A stretch of DNA of 64,000 nt from JANLYC01 sp963815445 (lineage in GTDB: Bacteria; Actinomycetota; Actinomycetes; Propionibacteriales; Nocardioidaceae). The DNA is taken from positions 20,327 to 84,326 of the forward strand of contig CAWFGV010000010.1 of NCBI GenBank assembly GCA_963815445.1. The letters run 5' to 3'. Positions within the stretch are counted from its first letter, which is position 1. Each line of letters starts with the position of its first letter. The notes beneath the pieces were generated by a model, which was given only the letters and a program-made list of their open reading frames with translations, made no database searches and was not told where the DNA came from. Both the position numbers and the translations under genes were made by a program. Positions 34,610 to 42,358 of the stretch are shown here, in pieces.

Positions 34610-36430
34610 TCAGGAGTACAACGCGTCGAGCTCGTCCTTGTGGTGCTCCTCGACGACCTTGCGCTTGACCTTCATGCTCGGCGTGATCTCGCCCTCCTCG
34701 ATGGAGAGGTCGTGGTCGAGCAGGATGAACTTCTTGATCTGCTCCCACCGGTTGAGCTTGAGGTTGAGCTGGTCGACATACCCCTGCACCATCTCGCGCG
34801 CCGCGTCCGACGACACGATCTCGGCATACGACTTGCCTCCGAGCCCGTGCTGCGCCGCCCACCCCTCGATGGCCTCCTCGTCGAGCGTGATGATCGCCGA
34901 CACGAAGTTGCGCTCGTTGCCGTGCACCACGAACTGGCTGGCGTACGGGCAGACGGCCTTGAACTGACCCTCGATGATCTGCGGCGCGACGTACTTGCCG
35001 CCCGACGTCTTGAAGAGGTCCTTCTTGCGGTCGGTGATGCGCACGAACCCGGCGTCGTCGATCTCGCCGATGTCGCCGGTGTGGAACCAGCCATCCTGCA
35101 ACGTCTCGTCCGTCGCCTGCTGGTTGTTGTGATAGCCGTCCATCACGCCGGGGCCCTTGATCAGCAGCTCACCGTCCGCGGCGATCTTCATCTCGGTACC
35201 GTCGAACGGCAGCCCTACCGTGCCGATCTTGTATGCCGCCGGGCGGTTGACGCAGGTGCCGGCCGACGTCTCGGTCAGGCCGTACCCCTCGAGGATGAGG
35301 ATGCCGGCCGCGTGGAACCACTCGGCGATGTCACGGTTGAGCGCCGCCGCCCCCGACACGAAGAACCGCAGCCGGCCACCGAAGCGCTCGCGGATCTTCG
35401 CGAACACGAGCCGGTCGAACAGCGCGTGCTGCAACGACAGATGGGGCGGCACCGACTGGCCGGCCAGCCGGCGGCGCGAGACCTCCAGACCGACGCGGAA
35501 CGCCTGGTCGAAGATCAGCTTCTTCACCCCGCCCTCATCGGCCGCCATCGTGTTGATGCGGGCATGCGCCTTCTCGAAGATCCGCGGCGCAGCACCCATG
35601 AACGTCGGCTTGATGACCGCCAGGTTTTCGATGATCTTCTCGACCGTGCCGTCGACCGCGGTCGGGAACCCGATCGCCAGCTGCGCCGACAGCAGCACCT
35701 TGCCGAAGGAGTGCGCCAGCGGCAGCCAGAGGAACTGCAGGTCGTCGGGCGAGAGGATGTGGACCGCGTCGACGGCGTACCCCTCGTAGGTCCAGGCCGA
35801 GTGCCGCAGTCGCACGCCCTTCGGCCGGCCCGTCGTCCCCGACGTGTAGATCAAGGTGGCCAGATTGTCGGGCGAGGTCGACTCGACCCGCTCGGTCACG
35901 ACCTCGCTCTGCTCGGTCAGCAGGTCGGCGCCGAGCTGCTCGAGGTCGTCGAGGCTCATCACCCAGTCATCGCCGGCGCTGCCGTCGAACGTCACGACCT
36001 TGGTCAGTGCCGGCAGGTCGGCCCGCCGCTCCCGGAGCTTGGCGACCTGGACGTCGTCCTCGGCGAAGACGATGTGCGAGTCGGAGTCGCTGAGGATGTA
36101 CGCGACGTCCTCGGAGATGCTGGACGGGTAGACCGTCGTCGTGGCTGCGCCGGCCGACAGGATCGCGAGGTCGGCCAGGATCCACTCGTAACGCGTGCCG
36201 GACGCGATCGCCACCCGCTGCTCCGGCTCGACGCCGAGCGCGATGAGTCCGGCCGCCAGCCGTGTGACACGCTCGCCCGCCTCGCCCCAGGTCATCGAGG
36301 TCCAGCCGTCGGCACTCGGGTAGCGGTAGGCCTCCCGCTCCGGCGTCGCGGCTACACGGTCGAAGAACATCCGCCCCACCGAGGCCGGACGGGTCTCCAG
36401 GGTCGCCAGGGCTCCAGACGGGTCAACCAT
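34610..36430 (-). CDS. Long-chain acyl-CoA synthetase (AMP-forming)
   Basis: Activates fatty acids to acyl-CoA by an acyl-adenylate (FadD15-like). 606 aa ANL enzyme: P-loop-like LIYTSGTTGRPKG, EGYGLTETSAG, GWFHTGDIGEIDDAGFVRITDRKKDLFKTSGG region (A5-A8 motifs) and the catalytic Lys near the C-terminus in ITPSMKVKRK. A perfect 14-bp palindrome (36454-36467) lies 24 nt upstream of the ATG, suggesting TetR-type control by fatty acyl ligands (inference). The end is followed by palindrome A. Confidence 0.93.
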   Translation of the reverse strand: MVDPSGALATLETRPASVGRMFFDRVAATPEREAYRYPSADGWTSMTWGEAGERVTRLAAGLIALGVEPEQRVAIASGTRYEWILADLAILSAGAATTTVYPSSISEDVAYILSDSDSHIVFAEDDVQVAKLRERRADLPALTKVVTFDGSAGDDWVMSLDDLEQLGADLLTEQSEVVTERVESTSPDNLATLIYTSGTTGRPKGVRLRHSAWTYEGYAVDAVHILSPDDLQFLWLPLAHSFGKVLLSAQLAIGFPTAVDGTVEKIIENLAVIKPTFMGAAPRIFEKAHARINTMAADEGGVKKLIFDQAFRVGLEVSRRRLAGQSVPPHLSLQHALFDRLVFAKIRERFGGRLRFFVSGAAALNRDIAEWFHAAGILILEGYGLTETSAGTCVNRPAAYKIGTVGLPFDGTEMKIAADGELLIKGPGVMDGYHNNQQATDETLQDGWFHTGDIGEIDDAGFVRITDRKKDLFKTSGGKYVAPQIIEGQFKAVCPYASQFVVHGNERNFVSAIITLDEEAIEGWAAQHGLGGKSYAEIVSSDAAREMVQGYVDQLNLKLNRWEQIKKFILLDHDLSIEEGEITPSMKVKRKVVEEHHKDELDALYS

Positions 36431-36453
36431 GGAGAGAACCGTAGATCAGTTGG

Positions 36454-36467
36454 CTACCGATCGGTAG
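36454..36467. promoter_or_regulatory. Perfect palindrome CTACCGATCGGTAG, TetR-type operator candidate
   Basis: 14-bp perfect dyad in the 57-nt gap between the methyltransferase stop and the acyl-CoA synthetase start. Size, symmetry and place are what is usual for TetR-family regulators of fatty-acid genes. No regulator gene is adjacent. Confidence 0.5.
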
Positions 36468-36487
36468 GGCGACACCGACGCGGCGGG

Positions 36488-37105
36488 TCATGACGTACGA
36501 CGATGGACGCTCACGGCGTACCCCTCGTCCTCCACGTACGGCTGGCGGTCCCACGTGCCGAAGCGCTCGACCAGCTCGAGCCCATGCGCGCTGCACCAGG
36601 CGTCGTAGTCGGCCAAGGTCACGGGTACGTCGTCGAGCGGCAGGTGCTCCACGTCCAACCCGAACCCGGCCACCACCCGCCCGCCCGGACGCAGCGCCCC
36701 CGCCAAGCACGCAATCGCCTGCTCCTCGTGGCCTTCGGCCAGCAGCGGGACGACGTTGCCGGCCATCACGACCAGGTCGAACGGGCCGCCCAGCTCGGCG
36801 TCGTCAGGTTCGAGGCTCGACAGGTCCCGCTCCAGCCACGTCAGCGCCGGGGCAGTCTGCCTCGCCACGGCCAGCATCGACACGTCAGAGTCGGCGCCGA
36901 TCACCTCGTAACCGCGGCGCGCGAGCTCGATCCCGACCCGTCCCGTGCCGCAGCCCGCGTCCAGGATCCGAGCACCGCCGTCTACGAGGGACGAGACGAA
37001 GTCCGCCTCCCCGTGCATGTTCCGGCCGTCAACGGCCAGGGCGTCGAAGCGCTGCTGGTAGTCGCGCCCGGAGGCGTCGCCGGCAACGGCGGCCCAGCGC
37101 GTCAT
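36488..37105 (-). CDS. Class I SAM-dependent methyltransferase
   Basis: 205-aa Rossmann methyltransferase. Motif I ILDAGCGTGRVGIELARRG (SAM-binding), motif II acidic residue in VIGADSD, post-I DLSSLEPDD, and FDLVVMAGNVVP (motif IV). Acceptor substrate unknown. The start overlaps the MOSC gene stop (ATGA), so the two are coupled. Confidence 0.87.
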   Translation of the reverse strand: MTRWAAVAGDASGRDYQQRFDALAVDGRNMHGEADFVSSLVDGGARILDAGCGTGRVGIELARRGYEVIGADSDVSMLAVARQTAPALTWLERDLSSLEPDDAELGGPFDLVVMAGNVVPLLAEGHEEQAIACLAGALRPGGRVVAGFGLDVEHLPLDDVPVTLADYDAWCSAHGLELVERFGTWDRQPYVEDEGYAVSVHRRTS

Positions 37106-37755
37106 ACGCCGGCCAGGTATCTCTCGGCGGCGGCCCGCGGCTTCGGCGGCATGGCGGCACCGGCTTCGAGCAGCCGCGGCAGCAGCTCGCGCTCGGTCGT
37201 GAAGGCCCGGAACATCAGCTCGACGGTGATCTCGTGGTCGGGGCGGTGGACGACCTCGATCTCGTCACCGGTCGTGATCTCACCCGGCTCGATCACCTGC
37301 AGGTACGGCCCGGGGCGCGCCTCGATCGTGAAGCGCTTGACCCAGGCGGTCTCGTCATACCCCGACAGGCCCATCCAGCCCTTGAACACGCTGCAGGGGA
37401 TCCGGACCTCGGCCACCTGCAGGAGCGTGCTGCCGATCCGCCACTGCTCGCCGATCAGCGCGGCGTTGACGTCGATGCCGCCGGTCGTGAGGTTCTCGCC
37501 GAACTGGCCGTTGGGGATCTCCCTGCCGAGCCGCTCGACCCAGACGTCGATGTCCTCGCGGGCGAAGGCGTAGACGGCCTGGTAGGTGCCGCCATGGTCC
37601 TTGGTGTCGGCGACCTGGTCACCCTCGACGCCAAGCTCGCCGACCCGGACCGGCCCGGTGACGGCGTGCTTGATGATCGCCGTACGCCGCAGCGACCCGG
37701 CCCAGTCGGCGTCCACGGGAGTACCGACGTTGATCGAGAGCAGCCGAGCCGTCAT
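37102..37755 (-). CDS. MOSC domain protein (YiiM-like)
   Basis: 217-aa MOSC domain protein: GELGVEGDQVADTKDHGG (conserved turn before the sulphur-carrier Cys region), NLTTGGIDVNAALIGEQW, and IPCSVFKGWMG with the conserved Cys. The family transfers sulphur or binds the molybdenum cofactor; the YiiM branch reduces N-hydroxylated compounds with a partner oxidoreductase. No molybdenum genes are nearby. Coupled with the methyltransferase. Confidence 0.87.
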   Translation of the reverse strand: MTARLLSINVGTPVDADWAGSLRRTAIIKHAVTGPVRVGELGVEGDQVADTKDHGGTYQAVYAFAREDIDVWVERLGREIPNGQFGENLTTGGIDVNAALIGEQWRIGSTLLQVAEVRIPCSVFKGWMGLSGYDETAWVKRFTIEARPGPYLQVIEPGEITTGDEIEVVHRPDHEITVELMFRAFTTERELLPRLLEAGAAMPPKPRAAAERYLAGV

Positions 37756-37767
37756 ACCGCCATCCTC

Positions 37768-37827
37768 CCACCGAGTTGTCAGAACCCAGTAGCGCTATAA
37801 CCCTCCACGGTTCTGACAACTCGGTGG
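37768..37827. terminator. Palindrome family D, copy 2
   Basis: Perfect 19-bp arms CCACCGAGTTGTCAGAACC (37768-37786) and GGTTCTGACAACTCGGTGG (37809-37827), 22-nt loop. It lies 4 nt after the VOC gene stop (37831) and before the MOSC gene. Confidence 0.75.
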
Positions 37828-37830
37828 ACA

Positions 37831-38304
37831 TCAGCCGGCGTAGGCCTTCTCGAGGTCGGCGACGATGAGCTTCTTCATGCCGAGCATCGCCTGCATGGCC
37901 CGCTGCGCGCCCTCGGCGTCGTCGCCACCGAGGCATGCGAACAGCTGCCGCGGGATGATCTGCCACGACAGGCCGAAGCGGTCCTGCACCCAGCCGCAGG
38001 CATCCTCGTGTCCCCCGTCGACGAACGCGTCCCAGAAGTGGTCGACCTCAGCCTGGTCGGCGCAGTCGACCTGGAGCGAGATGGCGGGGGTGAAGTTCGC
38101 GTGGGCAGGTCCGCCGTTGAGCGCGGTGAACGGTGAGCCGTCGAGCTCGAACGACACCGTCATCGCCGATCCCTCCGGACCGGGCCCGGACTCGCCGTAC
38201 CGTGAGATCCCGGTGATCGAGGAGTTCTTGAACAAGGAGACGTAGAAGTTCGCCGCCTCCTCCGCCTGGGTGTCGAACCACAGGCAGGGTGTGATCGTGG
38301 ACAT
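37831..38304 (-). CDS. VOC family protein (PhnB-like)
   Basis: 157-aa vicinal-oxygen-chelate-fold protein of the PhnB/3-demethylubiquinone methyltransferase-like branch. TPCLWFDTQAEEAANFYVSLF opens the fold, with FTALNGGPAHANFTPAISLQ and DRFGLSWQIIPRQL following. Often annotated as methyltransferase, but no SAM-binding motif is present; the role is unknown. Single gene with palindrome D after the stop. Confidence 0.87.
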   Translation of the reverse strand: MSTITPCLWFDTQAEEAANFYVSLFKNSSITGISRYGESGPGPEGSAMTVSFELDGSPFTALNGGPAHANFTPAISLQVDCADQAEVDHFWDAFVDGGHEDACGWVQDRFGLSWQIIPRQLFACLGGDDAEGAQRAMQAMLGMKKLIVADLEKAYAG

Positions 38305-38384
38305 GGTGGTCTCCTTCAGCGGGTCTCGGGTTCGATGTCGTCACCAGGTATGACGGTCGGGCCCGGCGCAACTCATCGCGCTGG

Positions 38385-38397
38385 CCACCGAGTTGTC
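38385..38397. repeat. Half of palindrome family D
   Basis: CCACCGAGTTGTCAG, one arm of family D without the second arm. It overlaps the stop codon of the lipoprotein gene (38396-38398), so the element end seems to supply that stop. Confidence 0.45.
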
Positions 38398-39211
38398 AGC
38401 TGTCGACGGTCAGGGGCGGGAGCTTGGCCAGGCGAACGGCGCCCGCCGGCGGCAGCACGCGGACCGGGTCACCCCAGTGGTCGAAGCCGGCCACGACGTG
38501 CACGTGTGATGCGTAGTCGTCCAGGTCGATCTCGACGGGAAGGCCGCGGCCGTCTCGCGAGACCCAGAGCGTCACGGTCGCGTCCGAACCCTCGGCGGTA
38601 TCCGGCATGGCGCCACGGATCCCCGTGACACGCACACCGTTCCGCACGGTCGGCTTCACCAGGTGCAACGGCTCAAGCGGCAACAAGCCGCGAACTGTGT
38701 CGATGAGACTCGACAACTTCACCCCCGACGTCACCTGGTCAAAGCCCGGATCGCCGTCGAGCAGCTCGTACCACCGGTTCGCGATGCGCTGGGCGGTGGT
38801 GTCCGGAAGGTTGAAGTACCCGGTCAGCGTGACACGGTCACCGCGAGCAAAAGTCCTGTCACCGACGACCCGCACCCAGGCGTGCAGATCGTCGATCCTG
38901 ATGCTCTGCCAGCCACGGTCGGCTGCAGCGTAGGTGGTGTTGCGGAGGTGATGGCCCTGCTCCGCGTAGCGAAAGTCGAACCGGACCGAACCGCTGCGGC
39001 TCAGGGATCGCATCGCACGGTCGAGCACCGCGCCCGGATCATCCGCGGCACTGGTTCCCTGCGGGGCCGTCGTGGGCTCTCCGGCGGATACGGCCGTACT
39101 GCCGGTGCAGCCGGCCGCGGCCAGGACGGACATCGGCAGCCCAACGGCTCCGAGTAGCCATCGCAGCCGGCGCCGCGACCGCGCACCACCCGCGCTCTGC
39201 CCCGTCACCAT
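38396..39211 (-). CDS. LppX/LprG-like lipoprotein, unknown function
   Basis: 271 aa. Signal peptide with lipobox VLAAAGC (Cys about residue 35), then a linker and a beta-rich domain with repeated short strands (GSVRFDFRYAEQG, RGWQSIRIDDLHAWVRVVGDRTF, RVTGIRGAMPD, VTLWVSRDGRGLPVEIDLD). The pattern suggests the LolA/LppX-like half-barrel that carries lipids in the cell envelope; this assignment is from the pattern only. The stop is embedded in half a family D palindrome. Confidence 0.72.
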   Translation of the reverse strand: MVTGQSAGGARSRRRLRWLLGAVGLPMSVLAAAGCTGSTAVSAGEPTTAPQGTSAADDPGAVLDRAMRSLSRSGSVRFDFRYAEQGHHLRNTTYAAADRGWQSIRIDDLHAWVRVVGDRTFARGDRVTLTGYFNLPDTTAQRIANRWYELLDGDPGFDQVTSGVKLSSLIDTVRGLLPLEPLHLVKPTVRNGVRVTGIRGAMPDTAEGSDATVTLWVSRDGRGLPVEIDLDDYASHVHVVAGFDHWGDPVRVLPPAGAVRLAKLPPLTVDS

Positions 39212-39282
39212 GGCTGCACTCTAGGGCGAGGTGCGGGCGCACGGCCCGCTTTCCGCCAGCCAGCTCTCGGGTCCCCCGTCGG

Positions 39283-39328
39283 CGTTTGCCTTGTTTACAA
39301 GCCAGCTGGCTTGTAAACAAGGCAAACG
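39283..39328. terminator. Palindrome family C, copy 1
   Basis: A 46-bp perfect palindrome without loop (arm CGTTTGCCTTGTTTACAAGC). Present again at 63769-63814 with one central mismatch. It lies between the helicase (stop 39440) and lipoprotein genes. A second G/C-rich hairpin with CCCTCCCTGCTCGAGGG-AGG lies nearer the helicase stop (39370-39390). Confidence 0.65.
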
Positions 39329-39439
39329 TGGGGCGGGAGAGACAGACCCGGCACACACGAAACGGCCGCCCCTCCCTGCTCGAGGGAAGGACGACCGCGC
39401 GTGGATCTCGACCGGCTCGATCACCGAGCCGGCGAGAGG

Positions 39440-40948
39440 TCAGCGACCGCGACGGCCACCGGTACCGGCCGAGAACGACGCTGCGCTCCCGGATCCGGAT
39501 CCGTTGCCACTCCCGGAACGGCCACGTGAAGGGGCGCCCTCGCGGCGGGACGACGAGCGCCCCGACCCGGGTTGCGACGAGCCGCTGCCGCGGCGACCCG
39601 ACGTCGTACGACGATTGCCGCCGCCTCCGCCCGAACGGCGCGGCGCACGGCCGCCACCGCCCTGCCCACGACCGGACTGCCCGGCCGGGACCGGAGCCGC
39701 GGTCACGAGGGTCCGCTCGCCCGGAGCGATCTCGGCGAGCAGCGGGTGGCCCGCGCCGAGCTTGGTGATGGTCGGCTTGATGCCGGCCCTGCGGGTCAGG
39801 TCGCGCACATCGCGGACCTGCGCGTCAGTCATCAGCGTGACGACCGTGCCGGAGTTGCCGGCGCGTGCCGTGCGACCCGAGCGGTGCAGGTAGGCCTTGT
39901 GCTCGACGGGAGGATCGGCGTGGATGACCAGGGCGATGTCGTCGACGTGAATGCCGCGCGCTGCGATGTCAGTGGCGACCAGCGTCGGCGCCGTGCCATC
40001 GGAGAAGGCCGCGAGGTTGCGAGTGCGTGCGCCCTGGGACAGGTTGCCGTGCAGCTCGACAGCCGGCGCACCGGCAGCGGTGAGCTTGCGCGCCAACATC
40101 TTCGCGCCATGCTTGGTGCGCGTGAAGACGAGCGTGCGACCCGGGGCCGTCACCAGGTCGACGAGCACAGGCACCCGGGTGTCGTGCGCGATGTGCAGCA
40201 CGTGGTGATCCATGGCGGCGACCGGCGACTGAGCCGAGTCGACGCTGTGGGTGACCGGGTTGTGCATGAAGCGCTTGACGAGCACGTCAACGGCCGCGTC
40301 GAGGGTGGCGGAGAACAGCAGCCGCTGGCCTTCGCGCGGAGTCTGATCGAGCAGGCGACGTACGACGGGGAGGAACCCGAGGTCGGCCATGTGGTCGGCT
40401 TCGTCCAGCACCGTGATCGCGACCCGGTCGAGCTTGACGTGACCGCTCTGCAGGTGGTCTGCAAGCCGGCCCGGGCAGGCGATGACGATGTCGACGCCGT
40501 TGCGCAACGCGCTGATCTGGGGGCCCGCGCCAACGCCGCCGAAGACGGTGAGGGTACGCAGGTTGAGCGCCTTGGCCAGCGGGGCAAGGGTCGCGTCGAT
40601 CTGGCTGGCCAGCTCGCGGGTAGGCGCGAGGATCAGGGCGCGAGGCCGACCGGGCGCGCGCTGGCCGCCGTCGGTAGCCAGTCGCTGCAGGACCGGGATC
40701 GCGAACGCGTAGGTCTTGCCGGAGCCGGTCCGGCCGCGGCCGAGCACGTCGCGTCCGGCGAGCGAGTCCGGCAGCGTGGCCGACTGGATCGGGAACGGGC
40801 TCGCGATGCCGGCCCGGAACAGGGCGGCGGTGAGCCGCGGTGAGACGCCGAGGGCGGCAAAGCCGTCGCCGGACGGGGCTGGAGTGGCTGAAGTGGCTGC
40901 AGTGACCTCAGTGGTCGCAGCGTGGGATGCATTCAAGATGGTGGTCAT
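39440..40948 (-). CDS. DEAD-box RNA helicase (RhlE-like)
   Basis: 502-aa ATP-dependent RNA helicase: Q motif (FAALGVSPRLTAALFRAG, PIQSATLP), Walker A GRTGSGKT, APTRELASQ, VLDEADHMADLG, SATLD, then second RecA domain with VFTRTKHGAKMLA, ATDIAARGIHVDD and HRSGRTARAG. The C-terminal 110 residues are Gly/Arg/Ser-rich (RNA-binding, disordered). The ATG at 40948 lacks a Shine-Dalgarno sequence. A hairpin with stem CGGCGGG/CCCGCCG sits 9 nt before it. Confidence 0.93.
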   Translation of the reverse strand: MTTILNASHAATTEVTAATSATPAPSGDGFAALGVSPRLTAALFRAGIASPFPIQSATLPDSLAGRDVLGRGRTGSGKTYAFAIPVLQRLATDGGQRAPGRPRALILAPTRELASQIDATLAPLAKALNLRTLTVFGGVGAGPQISALRNGVDIVIACPGRLADHLQSGHVKLDRVAITVLDEADHMADLGFLPVVRRLLDQTPREGQRLLFSATLDAAVDVLVKRFMHNPVTHSVDSAQSPVAAMDHHVLHIAHDTRVPVLVDLVTAPGRTLVFTRTKHGAKMLARKLTAAGAPAVELHGNLSQGARTRNLAAFSDGTAPTLVATDIAARGIHVDDIALVIHADPPVEHKAYLHRSGRTARAGNSGTVVTLMTDAQVRDVRDLTRRAGIKPTITKLGAGHPLLAEIAPGERTLVTAAPVPAGQSGRGQGGGGRAPRRSGGGGGNRRTTSGRRGSGSSQPGSGRSSSRREGAPSRGRSGSGNGSGSGSAASFSAGTGGRRGR

Positions 40949-41206
40949 GATGGTGGGCGGCGGGAAGAACCCGCCGAAATACTCCGAACGTGAGAAAGGT
41001 CGTCCTGCCCGGCGCGGGCTGCGGAGTCTTGGTGATCTCCGTGCCCAGCGGCGCGTGGTCGGTGTGACGACTGAGTCTTGAAGTCGAGGCCTCCGACCAA
41101 TGTCTGGGCGGGCTCGGTGCGAAGAAACAGGGTAGCCCGAGGCAGAACTGTGCGGGCCAACGAGGTCAACACTACCGGAGCCGAACCGATTCCCTTGCAT
41201 CGCACG
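40949..41206 (-). promoter_or_regulatory. Long 5' leader of the helicase gene with a start-proximal hairpin
   Basis: The frame stays open through the leader, but no family sequence is seen upstream of the ATG. CGGCGGG-AAGAA-CCCGCCG (40958-40976, minus strand loop TTCTT) lies next to the start codon. A long leader with hairpin is common for cold-inducible helicases; no further motif is recognised. Confidence 0.4.
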
Positions 41207-41272
41207 CCCGCAATTGCGGGAAAGTGCAGGGCGACACGCCGAGGAAGACCTGCACTTTCCCGCAATTCGCGG
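41207..41272. terminator. Palindrome family A, copy 4
   Basis: Arms of about 22 bp (41209-41230 and 41249-41271), loop with GCGACACGCCG. 40 nt after the phosphotransferase stop (41312). Confidence 0.72.
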
Positions 41273-41311
41273 TGGGGATTCGCGGGGGGCGGGGAGGTTG
41301 GGTCGCACGGG

Positions 41312-42256
41312 TCAGTCCTGCACCGCCTTGGCTGTCGCGACGCAGAGAGTGATCCAGTCGCGCTCCTCCGCGTCCAGGTCGCGACCGGCCCGCTCGGCGT
41401 CCTCGATCGACCAGTGCGCGTTGATGATGCTGCGTACGACGACCCAGTCCCGGGCCCGGTCCTCATCGAGGCCAGCCACGTCGACCAACGTGTGAAAGCG
41501 CCGCCGGACCCCGTCGCGCACGTCGCCGGCCTCGAGCAGCTCGTCCCAGCGGTTCCACAGCATCGGCGCAGGTTCGTAGTGGGGGTCCCCCGACATCGGC
41601 TTCGGGTCGATCACCAACCAGGGCTCCCGCTCCGCCGCCAGCACGTTCTCGTAGTGCAGGTCCCCATGCGTGAGGCGGCCGGTGCTGGCCGGGTCGACCA
41701 CCAGGTCCCGGCCCAGCGACAGCGCCTGCTCGACGAGTCGGCGCGGCAGCGGAGCATCCCTGGACAGCCCCGCCAACGCCTGCAGCCACTCCTCGAGGTA
41801 GGACGTCACGGTCCGGAGCTGCGGCAGCGCCGGGATGTGCAGCCGGCCGTAGAACGCCGCCACGACCTCGCAGGCCTCGACATCTCCGACGTCGGTCAGG
41901 TCACGCGGCTGGAGCCGCTCCAGGAGCAGCACACGTCGACCCGGGTCCGCGCGGAGCAGTCGGACGGTCCCGCGACCACCCCAGTGCTGCAGGGCCAGCC
42001 CCTCGTGCAGTGACTCGTCGTCACCGTCGAACGTCAGCTTCAGCGCTGCCCGTTCGTCATCGTCAGTCAGCACCGGTACGACGAGCGAGGCGAAACCGTT
42101 CATGGCGGCCCCATCGAGGGCGAGGCCCCACTGGTCGAGCATGGTGGCGACCAGACCAGGCAGCCGCTCGAACCACGAGGCCCAGGCCTCGCCAAGACCC
42201 TGCTGGGACGACACCCATCGAGCCGGGATCACCAGTCCAGGCGGTTCGAGAGACAC
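41312..42256 (-). CDS. Aminoglycoside/hydroxyurea-type phosphotransferase
   Basis: 314-aa kinase-like protein of the APH(6)/streptomycin 6-kinase family (Pfam APH_6_hur). Conserved points: ALKLTFDGDDESLHEGLAL (N-lobe), RVLLLERLQPRDL, catalytic GRLTHGDLHYENVLA (H-G-D-x4-N) and VIDPKPMSGDPHYEPAPML (metal Asp). GTG 42256 is supported by GAGAGGAG upstream. The substrate in non-resistant bacteria is unknown; do not assume antibiotic resistance. Confidence 0.87.
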   Translation of the reverse strand: MSLEPPGLVIPARWVSSQQGLGEAWASWFERLPGLVATMLDQWGLALDGAAMNGFASLVVPVLTDDDERAALKLTFDGDDESLHEGLALQHWGGRGTVRLLRADPGRRVLLLERLQPRDLTDVGDVEACEVVAAFYGRLHIPALPQLRTVTSYLEEWLQALAGLSRDAPLPRRLVEQALSLGRDLVVDPASTGRLTHGDLHYENVLAAEREPWLVIDPKPMSGDPHYEPAPMLWNRWDELLEAGDVRDGVRRRFHTLVDVAGLDEDRARDWVVVRSIINAHWSIEDAERAGRDLDAEERDWITLCVATAKAVQD

Positions 42257-42275
42257 AGCTGAGCACTCCTCTCGC

Positions 42276-42341
42276 CCCGCAATTGCGGGAAACTGCACGC
42301 CCGGCCCGGCGTGTCGCCCTGCACTTTCCCGCAATTCGCGG
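42276..42341. terminator. Palindrome family A, copy 5
   Basis: Arms CCGCAATTGCGGGAAACTGC and the matching GCACTTTCCCGCAATTCGCG at its right. One mismatch, loop with CGGCGTGTCG. It lies 18 nt after the lepA stop (42359). Confidence 0.72.
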
Positions 42342-42358
42342 AGAGAGGGGGCAGGTGG

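Noticed and set aside
41312..42256. Antibiotic-resistance gene
   Set aside because: The APH fold is clear, but related chromosomal proteins in actinobacteria have no shown resistance function; there is no mobile context.
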